NCBI GenBank assembly: GCA_963732005.1
Contig: CAVSXT010000005.1
Coordinates: forward strand, 930,001-994,000
Length of the DNA stretch: 64,000 nt
Direction of reading: 5' to 3'
Source of the DNA: JASLEW01 sp963732005
Lineage (GTDB): Bacteria > Acidobacteriota > Thermoanaerobaculia > Multivoradales > UBA5704
A model generated the notes under the pieces. That model saw only the letters and a list, made by a program, of their open reading frames with translations, ran no database searches and was not told the origin of the DNA. Both the position numbers and the translations under genes were made by a program. The number at the start of each line of letters is the position of its first letter. The first letter of the stretch is position 1. Of this stretch, positions 33,604-43,132 are shown in pieces.

Positions 33604-36009
33604 ATGGGATTTCTAGCCGACCTGCGCCTGGCGGCGCGCCAACTGCGGCGGGCTCCCGGGTATGCCGCGGTGGCGGCATGCACGCTGGCGCTGGGGATCG
33701 CCGCCACCACGATCATGTTCAGCGTCGTCGAGCGGGTGCTGCTGCGGCCGCTCGCGTTCGCGCAACCCGATGCGCTGGTGGACGTGGCGGTGACGATCCT
33801 GTCCAAGACCCACGGCGCTGTCTCCACGCCCGATCTGGCCGACTGGCAGCGGCAGTCACATTCCTTTTCAGCGCTGGGAGGCTACACCACCTGGCCCGGC
33901 TTCTCGCTCGTTCTGGACGACCGGCCGGAGCGGGTGCCCGGAGCGCGCGTCGGCGCCGCGGTGCTGTCCACGCTGGGCGCCCGTCCCCTGCTCGGCCGTC
34001 TCTTTCTCGCCGAGGAGGAGGTCGAGGGGCGCGACCGGGTGGTGGTGCTCGGCGAGGCGCTCTGGCGGCGGCGTTTCGGCGCCGCGCCGGACGTCGTGGG
34101 CCGCAAGGTGACGGTCAACGGCGAGTCACTCACGGTGCTCGGCGTGCTGCCCGGCTGGCTCGAGTTTCCTCCCGGCGCGACGCCTGCCCAGCTCTTCGTG
34201 CCGCTGGTCCCGACCCGCGCCCAGGCGGCCGCGCGCGGCAATCATTGGATGAAGGGCGTCGGGCGGCTGCGGCCGGGTGTCTCGCTGGCGACGGCCCAGG
34301 CCGAGATGGACGCCATCGCGCGGGGCCTGCAGCAGCTCTACCCCGACTCCAACGAAGGGCGGGGCGTGCTGCTGACGCCGCTCCGGGGACTGCTCACCGC
34401 GTCGGTGCGCGATCCCCTCTGGCTGCTGTTTGGCGCCGTCGGCCTGCTGCTCGCGATCGCCTGCGCCAACGTCGCCAACCTGCTGCTCGCCCGCGCCGCC
34501 GCCGGCTGGCGCGAGACCGCGGTGCGCACCGCCCTGGGCGCCGGCCACTGGCACCAGGCGAGCCGCTGCCTGACCGAAGGGCTGGTGCTGGCGTTGCTCG
34601 GCGTGCTGGCGGCGCTGCCGCTGATGTGGGCCGGGCTGCGCGGCCTGCTCGCGCTCGCCCCGGCCGATCTGCCGCGGCGAGGCGAGATCGCGCTCGACGG
34701 CTACGCGCTGGTGTTCAGCATCGCAGCCGCCTGCGCCACCGGTCTGCTGTTCAGCCTGGCGCCGCTCGGGCAGGCCGCGCGGCTCGAGCCCGGCGAGGTG
34801 CTGCGGGCGGGCGCGCGCGCCTCGGCCGGCGCCGGCGCCCGGCGCCTGCGACACCTGCTGGTGGTCGCCGAGCTGGGGATCTCGCTGGTGCTGCTGGCGG
34901 GGGCCGGCCTGCTGCTGCGCAGCTTCTGGAACCTGGCGCGCGTCGATCCGGGATTCCGCACCCAGGGCGTGCTGGTCGCCGACTTGGCGCTGCCGCAGGC
35001 GCGATATGGCACGCCCGAGCAGGTGGCGGCCTTCTATCGCAGCCTGGACGCCCGGCTCGCGGCGCTCCCGGGGGTGAGCGCCAGCGGCATGACGTCGTTG
35101 CTGCCGGCGCGCGAATGGGGCTGGAACGCCGGGCTGGCGATCGTGGGCGCGCCCGCGCCGCCGGCCAGGGAGGACTGGAACATCGAGACCCGCAGCGTGA
35201 GCCCCGGCTACTTCGCCGCCCTGGGCATCGCCCTGGTCCGCGGGCGCCTGCTCGGCGACGGCGACGAGGAGCGCTCCCCAGCGGTGGCGGTGATCAACGA
35301 GGAGGCGGCACGCCACTTCTGGCCGGGCGCCGATCCCGTCGGCGCCGCGGTGACCATCGGCGGCGACACGACCTGTCGCGTGGTCGGCGTGGTGCGGAGC
35401 GTGCACAACGCCGGTCCGGCCCGTCCGCCGCTTCCGGAAGTCTATTTCCCCTATCTCCAGCAGGGCACGCTCAACATGACGCTGGTGCTGCGCGGGCCCG
35501 GCGACCCCCAGGCGCTGGCGCCCGCCGTGCGCCGCGCGGTGCGGCAGCTGGACGGCGGCCTGCCGCTAGACCGGATCTCCATGCTGACCGAGGTGCTCGC
35601 CGGCGCGATCGGCCCGAAACGCTTCCAGGCCGTGCTGCTCGCGAGCTTCGCGGGCCTGGCGTTGAGCCTGGCGGCGGTCGGCCTGTACGGCCTGCTCGCC
35701 TACGCGGTGGTGCAGCGCCGCCAGGAGTTCGCCGTCCGGATGGCGCTGGGCGCCACCGCCGCCCAGGTGCGGGGCCTGGTGCTGCGCGATGCCGTCCGGC
35801 TGGTGATCCCCGGCCTGGCGATCGGTCTGGCCGGCGCGGTGGTGCTGCGCGGCGTGCTTGCCAAGCTGCTCTTCGGCATCGCGCCGCTCGACCTGCCGAC
35901 CCTCGCCGGCGTCGCCCTGGTGCTCGGCGTGGTCGGCCTGATCGCCGGCCTGGCGCCGGCGGAGCGCGCGGTGCGGATGCAGCCGCTCGCGGCACTGCGC
36001 GAGGAGTAG
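33604..36009 (+). CDS. ADOP-family ABC transporter permease (MacB/FtsX-like, duplicated)
   Basis: 801 residues. Layout: LRLAARQLRRAPGYAAVAAC entering the first transmembrane helix (~20-45), a MacB periplasmic-core domain (~50-265), a three-helix FtsX block (~275-415; GLLLAIACANVANLLLARA), then a second half starting LLVVAELGISLVLLAGAGLLL with another periplasmic core and a C-terminal FtsX block ending AERAVRMQPLAALREE. This double arrangement plus the cytoplasmic N-terminal helix defines the 'acidobacterial duplicated orphan permease' family (TIGR03434). No ATPase gene is adjacent, consistent with 'orphan'. ATG 33604 has GGAGGG just upstream. The substrate is unknown; relatives export peptides or lipoproteins or act in mechanotransmission. 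Confidence 0.92.
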   Translation: MGFLADLRLAARQLRRAPGYAAVAACTLALGIAATTIMFSVVERVLLRPLAFAQPDALVDVAVTILSKTHGAVSTPDLADWQRQSHSFSALGGYTTWPGFSLVLDDRPERVPGARVGAAVLSTLGARPLLGRLFLAEEEVEGRDRVVVLGEALWRRRFGAAPDVVGRKVTVNGESLTVLGVLPGWLEFPPGATPAQLFVPLVPTRAQAAARGNHWMKGVGRLRPGVSLATAQAEMDAIARGLQQLYPDSNEGRGVLLTPLRGLLTASVRDPLWLLFGAVGLLLAIACANVANLLLARAAAGWRETAVRTALGAGHWHQASRCLTEGLVLALLGVLAALPLMWAGLRGLLALAPADLPRRGEIALDGYALVFSIAAACATGLLFSLAPLGQAARLEPGEVLRAGARASAGAGARRLRHLLVVAELGISLVLLAGAGLLLRSFWNLARVDPGFRTQGVLVADLALPQARYGTPEQVAAFYRSLDARLAALPGVSASGMTSLLPAREWGWNAGLAIVGAPAPPAREDWNIETRSVSPGYFAALGIALVRGRLLGDGDEERSPAVAVINEEAARHFWPGADPVGAAVTIGGDTTCRVVGVVRSVHNAGPARPPLPEVYFPYLQQGTLNMTLVLRGPGDPQALAPAVRRAVRQLDGGLPLDRISMLTEVLAGAIGPKRFQAVLLASFAGLALSLAAVGLYGLLAYAVVQRRQEFAVRMALGATAAQVRGLVLRDAVRLVIPGLAIGLAGAVVLRGVLAKLLFGIAPLDLPTLAGVALVLGVVGLIAGLAPAERAVRMQPLAALREE

Positions 36010-36012
36010 GCG

Positions 36013-37998
36013 TCAAGGGGCCGGGGCGCGGAGGTGGTTGGAGGCGCAGCGGTAGCCGCCGTTGAGCACGATGCTGTGCACCAGCGCCGGCAGCAGCTCG
36101 AGGTGGCAGCCGGCCGCCGCGAACACCCGCCGCGCCTCGCGGTCGCCGGCCGGCAGCAGCGAGGAGAAGCCTTCGGCGCGCAGCCGCCCGGCGCGGGTCT
36201 CGACCACCACGTTGTTCCAGGTGAGCTGAAACTCCCGCGCCGCGACGCCCTCGTGGTCGGCCAGCAGGGTGACCGGCACCAGCAGGAGAGGCAGGCGTGC
36301 CACCCGCCATCCCTGGCCGCCGAGATGAGCGGCGACCAGATCGAGGAACCCGTCGAGCCGCGCCGCCGCCGGAGTCCGCTGCGCCGCGCCCACCGCCGCC
36401 GCCAGCTCCGCGCCGGCCGGCGCCAGCTGGTAGCCCCGGCGCAGCGCGCCCCAGTCCGCGGCGGGGAGGCCCGCCAGCAGGGTGCGGCCCGCCGCCAGGC
36501 TGGCGACCAGGGCCACCGGCGCCGGCCGGCCGGGACCCGCCGGCAGCAGGGTGAGCAGGGAGTCGAGGTCGTAGCCGGCGCCGCCGCCGATGCGCTCCAC
36601 CAGCTCGCGGTCGCGGTCGCCGTCGGCGGGAGTGGGATGCGCGCCGTCCACGGCGCTTGATTTGCCGGGCAGCGGATGGACGAAGCGGACGGGCCGGCCG
36701 TAGAGCGCCGCGAGCTCGGCCGCGGCCCGCCGCGCGGCGGCGAAGTAGCGCTCGATGCCGGCCGCGGTGTCGAAGCTCGCGACCGGCACCCGGTCCAGCC
36801 CAAGCAGGGCCAGGGTCCGCAGCTCCAGGGTGTGCACGCTGATCCAGGCGGCGTCGCGCCCCAGCAGCACCTGGCCGTTGTGGAACGGCACCGGCGCCAC
36901 CTCCCAGCGGATGCCGCCCCAGGCGCGATCGAGGTCCGGGGGCAGGCGCCGCACCAGCTCGGCCCCCAGGTTGCGGTCCGCCTCACGCCCCGGCTGGGCA
37001 TTGGGGCGCACCAGCGCCACCACGCCGCCGCCGGGACGGCGCACCAGGCTCATGGGGTCGCGGACCCAGGGGGTGAAGGGCTGGCCGTAGGTCTCGAGCA
37101 GGTGCAGTCGCGGGCCGGCGCAGCAGGCCGCCAGCCGGCGGCGCAGCGGCAGGTCGGCGAGCACCACGAGGTCGCGCCCCGGCGCCATGGTCCGCAGCGC
37201 GGCGAGCAGGGCGGCAGTTTCCGGTTCGCCGAAGAAGGACGAAGGCAGCGAGAACACCGAGGCGGCGATCGGCGCCGCGGCGTCGTCGTCGAAGCGCAGC
37301 GGCTCGCGGCCATAGGCGCTCAGCCGGTCGGCGCTGCGGCGCGGCGCCGCTCTCCAGCCGCTCTCGATCGCCTCGGCGGCGTCGAAGTCGATGCCCGGCT
37401 GGGCTTCCAGCGCCAGCAGCAGGTCGTCCCGCAGGCCGGGAGCGACGGCCGCATCGAGCTCGCGCGGCAGCAGGCCGAGCACCCAGGCGCGGAAGGGCGG
37501 GTCGGCGGCGAAGCGGGGTGGATCGACCAGCTGCTGCGCGACAACGTCGGCCACGTCGCCGGGCATCCAGTGGCCGCGCCGCGCCAGCTCGCCGCCGCGC
37601 TCGCGGGCCCAGGCGGCCAGGTAGTCCGCGAGGGCGCCGCCCGGCACTGTCGCCGTCGCCGTCGCGGTGGTGGGCGAGGGGGCGGCGGAGATCGATGTGG
37701 CGCCCGCGCTGGCGGCGCGGCCGAAACCGGCGAGCAGGCGCCGGCGTTCGGGTGGGTCGAGCGCCAGGGTGCGCTCGGCCGCGGCGGCAGGCAGCCGGGC
37801 CATCAGCTCGCGCGCCGCGACGAGCGCCTGCGGGGGCGGCAGGGCGCGGTCCTCGAGCCGGGTGACCGCCGCCCGCAGGGCCTCAGCCGTCGCCGCGGGA
37901 GGCACAGGCGGCGCTGCCGTCCTGACGACGAGCGCGGCGGCCAGGCCGCCCCAGCCGAGCAGGGCCGCGGCCCCTGCGGCTATTGCCGCTCTGGCCAC
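36013..37998 (-). CDS. Membrane-anchored protein, possible guanidino-group-modifying (arginine deiminase-like) fold
   Basis: About 661 residues. One N-terminal helix (AIAAGAAALLGWGGLAAALVV), an Ala-rich helical region, then a C-terminal half with spaced motifs reminiscent of peptidylarginine/agmatine deiminases: QPFTPWVRDPMSLV (RDP near a Trp), VPFHNGQVLLGRD, FVHPLPGK, LTWNNVVVETRAG, and a terminal HSIVLNGGYRCASNHLR with His, GG and Cys in the order expected for the catalytic end. The match is by eye and partial, so activity is uncertain. GTG 37998 starts 8 bases after the TPR gene stop; GTG 38067 is in frame but overlaps that gene by 62 bp. It probably belongs to the same minus-strand operon as the TPR gene and converges with the ADOP permease. 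Confidence 0.6.
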   Translation of the reverse strand: MARAAIAAGAAALLGWGGLAAALVVRTAAPPVPPAATAEALRAAVTRLEDRALPPPQALVAARELMARLPAAAAERTLALDPPERRRLLAGFGRAASAGATSISAAPSPTTATATATVPGGALADYLAAWARERGGELARRGHWMPGDVADVVAQQLVDPPRFAADPPFRAWVLGLLPRELDAAVAPGLRDDLLLALEAQPGIDFDAAEAIESGWRAAPRRSADRLSAYGREPLRFDDDAAAPIAASVFSLPSSFFGEPETAALLAALRTMAPGRDLVVLADLPLRRRLAACCAGPRLHLLETYGQPFTPWVRDPMSLVRRPGGGVVALVRPNAQPGREADRNLGAELVRRLPPDLDRAWGGIRWEVAPVPFHNGQVLLGRDAAWISVHTLELRTLALLGLDRVPVASFDTAAGIERYFAAARRAAAELAALYGRPVRFVHPLPGKSSAVDGAHPTPADGDRDRELVERIGGGAGYDLDSLLTLLPAGPGRPAPVALVASLAAGRTLLAGLPAADWGALRRGYQLAPAGAELAAAVGAAQRTPAAARLDGFLDLVAAHLGGQGWRVARLPLLLVPVTLLADHEGVAAREFQLTWNNVVVETRAGRLRAEGFSSLLPAGDREARRVFAAAGCHLELLPALVHSIVLNGGYRCASNHLRAPAP

Positions 37999-38005
37999 GG
38001 CGCTC

Positions 38006-39265
38006 TCAGGAGCCCGGCGGCTTGGCCGGCGGCGGTGCGGGCGTCGTGCCCGCGGCTGGCGCCGCACCGGGTGCCACCAGGGCGCTCTTCTCCAGCTCCT
38101 CGGCCTTCGCGGCGGCCATCTGCGAGTCGAGACGCCGGCTGGCGGCGCCGTAGGCCTGACTCAGCACCTTCCAAGCCTCCGGGCTCTGCGGCATGATGCG
38201 GGTGGCCTTCTCGAGCACCGCCACCGCCTCCGGCGCACGCCCGGCGTCGATCAGCAGCCGTCCGTACTCGATGGCGATGCGGGTCGGCGTCCGCGGATCG
38301 CCCAGGCCCTTGGCGTCGGCCGGCAGCTGATCGGCGAAAGGCCGCAGGGTGACCAGGGCTCCGAGCAGATCGCCGCCGGTGTGCTGCGCCCGGGCCAGCA
38401 CCAGGGCGACCGCGGGATGGTTGGCCACCCGGCCCTTCAGCAGCTCGATCGCCGGCGCGGACTGGCCGGCCAGCACCTGGGCCTCGGCCAGGGTGAGCCG
38501 CACCTCCGACTCCATGCCCTCGGGATGATGCGCCAGCAGCGGCGTCAGCACCGCCACGGCGCCCTTGCCGTCTCCCTTCTGCACCAGGATCTTGCCGCGC
38601 ATCAGCGCGATGCCGGGGTCGGCGGGATCCATGCCGGTGATCAGCTGCTCGGCGTCCGCGGGGCGCTCGAGGTCCAGGGCCAGCGCCACCGCGGTGAGGC
38701 GCGCCTCGCCGTCGGCGGGGTTGCGCAGCGACCAGGGGCGGAGCATCGAATAGGCTTCGACCACCCTGCCCTGGTGCGCCCGCAGCAGGCCCAGCTCGCG
38801 GCTGGCCGGCGACGCCGGCTGTTGCAGCGCGGCGCGGACGAAGTAACCCTCGGCCACCGCCGGCTGGTGATCGGCGACGGCGGCCAGACCGGCGTTGTAG
38901 AGCACCGCGGGCTGCGCGGTTTGCGCATCGGCGAGCGGCCGCAGCAGCGCCAGCGCTTCCTTCGGGCGGTCGACCTTGACGTACAGGACGCCGAGGAGCG
39001 TCAGGGCGCGAGGCGGACAGGCCGGATCGCGGTGGCAGGCTTCGAGCTTGGCGATGGCTTCTTTGAACTTGCCGTGCTTGGCGAGGGCGGTGGCCTCTTC
39101 GAAGCGTGGATCGGTGGCGGCCGCTCCGGTTGGCGCGGCGGCGGCGCTCGCGGCGGGCGGCGCCGTGGCGGGCGATGTGGCCGGCGCGGCAGGCGCCGCG
39201 TGCAGCCCGGCCGCGGCGGTCAGGCCGAGGGCCAGGCAGAGGGTGGCGGTGATGGAGAAACGCAT
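38006..39265 (-). CDS. Exported TPR-repeat protein
   Basis: 419 residues with signal peptide (MRFSITATLCLALGLTAAAGLHA) and an Ala/Pro spacer, then about eight TPR-like helical pairs from ~residue 52: FEEATALAKHGKFKEAIAKL, LYVKVDRPKEALALLRPL, AVAEGYFVRAALQQP, GKILVQKGDGKGAVAVLTPL, APIELLKGRVA-type units, EYGRLLIDAGRAPEAVAVLE and AWKVLSQAYGAASRR. The tail is Pro/Ala-rich. A periplasmic scaffold is the likely role. Two cysteines in EACHRDPACPP could form a disulfide. It is 91 bp downstream of the sulfatase-TPR gene and directly upstream of the deiminase-like gene, all on the minus strand. Confidence 0.82.
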   Translation of the reverse strand: MRFSITATLCLALGLTAAAGLHAAPAAPATSPATAPPAASAAAAPTGAAATDPRFEEATALAKHGKFKEAIAKLEACHRDPACPPRALTLLGVLYVKVDRPKEALALLRPLADAQTAQPAVLYNAGLAAVADHQPAVAEGYFVRAALQQPASPASRELGLLRAHQGRVVEAYSMLRPWSLRNPADGEARLTAVALALDLERPADAEQLITGMDPADPGIALMRGKILVQKGDGKGAVAVLTPLLAHHPEGMESEVRLTLAEAQVLAGQSAPAIELLKGRVANHPAVALVLARAQHTGGDLLGALVTLRPFADQLPADAKGLGDPRTPTRIAIEYGRLLIDAGRAPEAVAVLEKATRIMPQSPEAWKVLSQAYGAASRRLDSQMAAAKAEELEKSALVAPGAAPAAGTTPAPPPAKPPGS

Positions 39266-39356
39266 GATCTGGGGGCTCCTCGCGAGAAGACTTCCGTGCG
39301 GGTTCGATGTTAGCGGATCGGCGGCGTTGCGGCTCGTCCGGCAGCGGTCGGGCGGC

Positions 39357-41630
39357 TCATCCCGCCTTGGCCAGACCGCGCAGCTCCGAGCTGTCGGGAT
39401 GACGGCCGAGGGCCTGCCGCAGCAGGGCCGACGCGGCCGGCGCGTCGCCCAGGATGCGCAGCGCCCTGACCGCCTCGGCAAAGGCTGCCGGCGAGCCGTC
39501 GTTGCTCTCGACCAGGCGCTGGAGGACCGCGAGCGCGGCGTCGGGCTTGCCCTCGGCGGCATAGAGCACGGCCAGGCTGGCGTAGCTGCGGGTGTCGTAG
39601 GGGAAACCGGCGATCTCGCGCTGGAAGGCCTGCTCGGCCTCGGCGTTGCGCTCGAGTCGCGCCAGGATGTCGCCGCGCACCCACCACAGCTTGGGAAAGC
39701 TCTGGCCCGCGGCGCGCTTGGCGAGCTCGGCCAGCACCTGATCGGTCTCGGCGAGCGCCTCGGGGAGGCGGCCCTCGGCGATCAGCACCCGGGCCAGTGT
39801 CAGGCGCGGCGCCATGTCCTCGCCTTCCGCGGCCACCGCGGCGCGGGCCGCCTGCTCGGCGGCGGCAGGCTGGTGCCGTGCCAGGGCGATCTCGGCCAGC
39901 AGGCTGTCGGCTGACGCGGTGCTGATGGGCCGCGCCAGCTCCGCATGCCGCTGCGCCTCGTCCAGCCGTCCCATGCGCAGCAGCAGGGCGCCGGTCGAGA
40001 TGGCGACGTGCGACACGCCGCCCGAGACCTTCATCGCCTGCTGGTAGGCCGCCAGCGCCTCGTCGAAGCGGCCCAGGGCCTCGAGCGACTGGCCGAGGTT
40101 GTCCCAGGCATCGACGGTATCGGGGTTGGCCGCGAGCACGCGCCGGAAGGCCGGCACCGCCTGCGCGAATTGCTGGTGAAAGAAGAAACCCATGGCGAGA
40201 TTGAGATCGGCCAGGGTGCCGATCCTGGTCTTGGGGTCGGCGCCGGGCGCGCCGGCCGCGAGCCGCACGGCGCCGCCGGCATAGCCCAGGGCGGCGAGCT
40301 TGCGCTCGGTCTCGGCGTCGACCGCCGCCGGCGCCACCAGCTGCCGCTGATAGCCGCGAATGCGTTCGCGCAGGTCGGCGAAGCTGCGCCGCTCGGTGTC
40401 CCGGACGTCGTGCAGCTCGGCGCCGTCGGCTTGCAGGTCGTAGAGCTCGGGGTCGGGGCCATGGATGTAATGGAAGCGCCCGCGCACCAGCGAGCTGAGG
40501 TCGCTCCAGCCGAAGTGCAGTCGTGGATACCAGGTCTCGGCGTAGAGCTCGCGGGCGGCGGCGTCGCCGCCCTGGCGGCGCAGCTCGAGCAGGGAGCGGC
40601 CGGGCAGCCCGGCCGGCGGCGCGATGCCGGCGAGCGCCAGCAGGGTGGGATAGACGTCCACCAGCTGCGCCGGCGCGGCGACGCTCTCGCCGCCCAGCCG
40701 TGCGCCGGGCAGCTTGAGCAGCAGCGGCACCTGCAGCGTGGTGCGGTAGAGCAGCAGGCCGTGCTCCTTCTCGCCGTGCTCGCCCAGGCCCTCGCCGTGA
40801 TCGGAGAGCAGCACGACGATGGCGCGGTCGTACAGATCGAGGCGCCGCAGCTCCGCCAGCACGTCGCCGACCACCGCGTCGGCGGCGGCGATCTCGCCGT
40901 CGTAGGGCGAGTCCTGGTAGCGCGAGGCGAAGGGCTCGGGCGGGGCGTACGGGCTGTGCGGCTCGTAGAGATGCAGGAAGAGGAAGAACGGTCGCTTCGC
41001 GACCTGGCGCAGCCAGTCGATGGCGAGGCGCGCCGTCTCCTTGCCCGGGCGGCGGCTCTGGCCGAGGCCCGCGGCCAGCTCCATCTCGACGTCCGAGTCC
41101 CAGAAGTCGAAGCCGTCGGAGATGCCGGTGGCGCCGCGCAGCACGTAGGCGGAGACGGCGCCGCCGGTCGCATAGCCGGCCTGGCGCAGGAGGAGCGGCA
41201 GCGACCGCTGCTTGGCGGCGTCGAAGCGGTAGCCGACGTTGTCGTGCACGCCGTGGTCGCCCGGGAGGCGGCCGGAGAGGATCGAGCAGTGCGACGGCAG
41301 GGTGAGCGGTACGTGGCTGTAGGCGTGCTCGAAGAGCAGCGCGTCGCGGCGCAGCTGATCGATGGCGGGTGTCTCGACGCGGTGGTAGCCGTAGGCGGGC
41401 AGATGATCGGAGCGCAGGGTGTCGATCGAGATCAGGACGATCGGCGCCTGGGGGAAGGTCAGCCCGGTCGGGGAGCGGCGGCAGCCGGCGGCCAGGGCGC
41501 CGGCCAGGGCGAGCCCGGCGAGCGAAGCGAACTTTGTGAGTCTGGCGAGCCAGGCGAGCCAGGCGACAGCGGTCGGGAACGGGGCAGCGGCGGCCGGTGT
41601 TGCGCCGGGGGGGCGATGGCGGACGGACAA
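39357..41630 (-). CDS. Sulfatase-fold lipoprotein fused to TPR repeats, copy 1 (Thr at catalytic position)
   Basis: 757 residues. Signal with lipobox LAGALAAGC, then an alkaline-phosphatase/sulfatase-fold domain (~62-440): VLISIDTLRSDHLPAYGY (metal Asp pair), PLTLPSHCSILSGRLPGDHG, FLFLHLYEPHSPYAPP, VVLLSDHGEGLGEHGEKEHG. The residue that is Cys or Ser in sulfatases (C-x-P-S-R) is Thr here (TLPSH), so formylglycine formation is not possible; a Thr-nucleophile phosphodiesterase or transferase is more likely. The C-terminal ~270 residues are TPRs (LGQSLEALGRFDEALAAYQQA, ALLLRMGRLDEAQRHAELA). TTG 41630 follows AAGGAGAG. Outer- or inner-membrane lipoprotein facing the periplasm. It lies between two TPR genes on the same strand; a paralogue is at 46468-48777. 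Confidence 0.88.
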   Translation of the reverse strand: MSVRHRPPGATPAAAAPFPTAVAWLAWLARLTKFASLAGLALAGALAAGCRRSPTGLTFPQAPIVLISIDTLRSDHLPAYGYHRVETPAIDQLRRDALLFEHAYSHVPLTLPSHCSILSGRLPGDHGVHDNVGYRFDAAKQRSLPLLLRQAGYATGGAVSAYVLRGATGISDGFDFWDSDVEMELAAGLGQSRRPGKETARLAIDWLRQVAKRPFFLFLHLYEPHSPYAPPEPFASRYQDSPYDGEIAAADAVVGDVLAELRRLDLYDRAIVVLLSDHGEGLGEHGEKEHGLLLYRTTLQVPLLLKLPGARLGGESVAAPAQLVDVYPTLLALAGIAPPAGLPGRSLLELRRQGGDAAARELYAETWYPRLHFGWSDLSSLVRGRFHYIHGPDPELYDLQADGAELHDVRDTERRSFADLRERIRGYQRQLVAPAAVDAETERKLAALGYAGGAVRLAAGAPGADPKTRIGTLADLNLAMGFFFHQQFAQAVPAFRRVLAANPDTVDAWDNLGQSLEALGRFDEALAAYQQAMKVSGGVSHVAISTGALLLRMGRLDEAQRHAELARPISTASADSLLAEIALARHQPAAAEQAARAAVAAEGEDMAPRLTLARVLIAEGRLPEALAETDQVLAELAKRAAGQSFPKLWWVRGDILARLERNAEAEQAFQREIAGFPYDTRSYASLAVLYAAEGKPDAALAVLQRLVESNDGSPAAFAEAVRALRILGDAPAASALLRQALGRHPDSSELRGLAKAG

Positions 41631-41646
41631 AACGCTCTCCTTGCCT

Positions 41647-41664
41647 CCCGCCGGGGGCGGCGGG
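41647..41664 (-). terminator. GC-rich hairpin after the TPR gene
   Basis: CCCGCCG (41647-41653), GGGG loop, CGGCGGG (41658-41664): a perfect 7-bp stem just downstream of the TPR gene stop at 41700. There is no T-run, so it may only slow polymerase or be chance in GC-rich DNA; it also sits right before the sulfatase-TPR start. Confidence 0.35.
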
Positions 41665-41699
41665 CGACGCGCCCGCAGTCTAGCGCAGATCAGCGGGGA

Positions 41700-43079
41700 T
41701 CAGCGGGGAGGCGCCGGCGGGCCGGCGGCGGCCCGCGCCCGCAGCTGTTGGCGCAGAGCCAGTGCGTCGCGGTCCTGCGGGGCAAGGCGCAGCAGCTCGT
41801 CGCACTGGGCCAGCGCCGCGGCGAAACGGCCGTCCTCGGCCAGGGCGCGGGCGAGGTTGTAGCGGGCATCGGGCAGGTCGGGGCGCAGGCGCACCGCCGC
41901 TGTCAGCTGCTCGATCGCCTCGCCGCGGGCGCCGCGCTCCGCGAGCAAGGTGCCCAGGCTCAGGCGGGCGCGATCGTTGGCCGGCGCGAGCTCGACGGCG
42001 CGCCGGTAGCTGCGCTCGGCGCCGGCGGTGTCGCCGAGGCGTTCTTGGGCGAGGCCGAGGCCCATCCAGCACCGCACCGCTTCGGGGTCGGCGGCGAGCG
42101 CCTGGCGGAAGCCGGCGGCGGCTTCGAGGTAGCGGCCGGCGGCCAGGGCCTCGGCGGCGGCGGCGATGCGGCGCATGGTGCCGGCGTTGGCCGCCTCCAG
42201 CTCGTGCATCAGGGGATCGGCGAAGCGCACCTGGCCCGGGCCGTAGGCTGCCGCCTGCTGCCGCGCCTGATCCAGCCTTTGCAGCCGGCGGTAGGCGGCG
42301 GCGAGCGGCGCGCGCACGGTCGAAGCCTCGGGTTGCGCCGCCAGCGTCGCCTCGAAGTGCACGGCCGCGGCGGCGGCGTCGCCACGCTGCAAGGCCACCC
42401 GGCCGAGGCCGAAGTGCGCCGCCGCAGCGGTGCCGGGAAACGCCAGTGCGGCGGTGAAGGCGCGGCCGGCGGCGTCGAGGTCGCCGCGCAGCAGCTCCAC
42501 CTCTCCCAGGCGATAGAGCGCCGCCGGCACCACCGCCTCGGCAGGCGCTGTCTTCTCAGGCGCCGCCCCCGCCGCCGCCGTCGACCGTGAAGCCCCTGCT
42601 GCTGCCGCCGGCATCGAACAGTGCGCGAGGTGGTCCCTGGCGCGCTCGAGCTCCCCGCGACGCTGGGCCGTCACCCCGGCGAAGTAGGCCCACTGGAGAT
42701 CCTTCGGCGCCAGCGCCACGGCATTGTCGAAGCATGGAGAGGCTGCGTCCAGGAGTGCGTATAGCAGGAAGACCCTGCCGGCCTCCCCGAAGCTGGCGGC
42801 GGCGATGGTGGGAGGCTGGCCTGGCGCGGTGGCGGCCGAGCGACAGGCTGCCGCCACCTGCTTGCGCACGGCCGGCTCCATCGCATCGAGGCGAACCGCC
42901 GGGATGGGCAGGAGCGAAACGCCCGTGGTTCCGGCGCTCGCGGCGAGCGGCGCTGATGGAGCAGCGAGCCCGGGCAGGCCACCCAGGATAAGGAGCGCCG
43001 GCACCGCAAGCAAGGCCACCTGGAGTTTCGCCAGCAGAGGTCGCTGGCGGCTGAACCGCAAGGCAAGGAACCGGCGCAT
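41700..43079 (-). CDS. Exported TPR-repeat protein with promoter region next to an IS element
   Basis: 459 residues: basic N-terminus MRRFLALRFSRQRP, hydrophobic signal (VALLAVPALLILGGLPGLA), a ~100-residue lead with LDAMEPAVRKQVAAACRSAA, and then TPR units such as WAYFAGVTAQRRGELERARD, ALYRLGEVELLRGDLDAAGR, HFGLGRVALQRGDAAAAAVH, CWMGLGLAQERLGDTAGAER, RLSLGTLLAERGARGEAIEQ and NLARALAEDGRFAAALAQCD. It likely acts as a periplasmic protein-binding scaffold. ATG 43079 is used; the open frame continues 60 bases upstream into the insertion sequence. The left end of that IS lies only 30 bp before the start, so the native promoter has probably been displaced and expression may now depend on the IS. 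Confidence 0.8.
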   Translation of the reverse strand: MRRFLALRFSRQRPLLAKLQVALLAVPALLILGGLPGLAAPSAPLAASAGTTGVSLLPIPAVRLDAMEPAVRKQVAAACRSAATAPGQPPTIAAASFGEAGRVFLLYALLDAASPCFDNAVALAPKDLQWAYFAGVTAQRRGELERARDHLAHCSMPAAAAGASRSTAAAGAAPEKTAPAEAVVPAALYRLGEVELLRGDLDAAGRAFTAALAFPGTAAAAHFGLGRVALQRGDAAAAAVHFEATLAAQPEASTVRAPLAAAYRRLQRLDQARQQAAAYGPGQVRFADPLMHELEAANAGTMRRIAAAAEALAAGRYLEAAAGFRQALAADPEAVRCWMGLGLAQERLGDTAGAERSYRRAVELAPANDRARLSLGTLLAERGARGEAIEQLTAAVRLRPDLPDARYNLARALAEDGRFAAALAQCDELLRLAPQDRDALALRQQLRARAAAGPPAPPR

Positions 43080-43132
43080 CAAGAGGCACCGACACCCAGG
43101 AATCCAGGCTAAGGCTGCGTCAAGAAATAACC

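Noticed and set aside
33032..33679. A 215-residue integrase gene
   Set aside because: Only ~65 residues match a recombinase catalytic end; the rest is low complexity, and the C-terminal Tyr region is replaced by a frame-shifted N-terminal piece.
37667..39313. Long plus-strand open frames opposite the TPR, sulfatase-TPR and deiminase-like genes (also 39945-42590)
   Set aside because: Low-complexity reverse-strand shadows; the minus strand carries signal peptides, motifs and ribosome sites.
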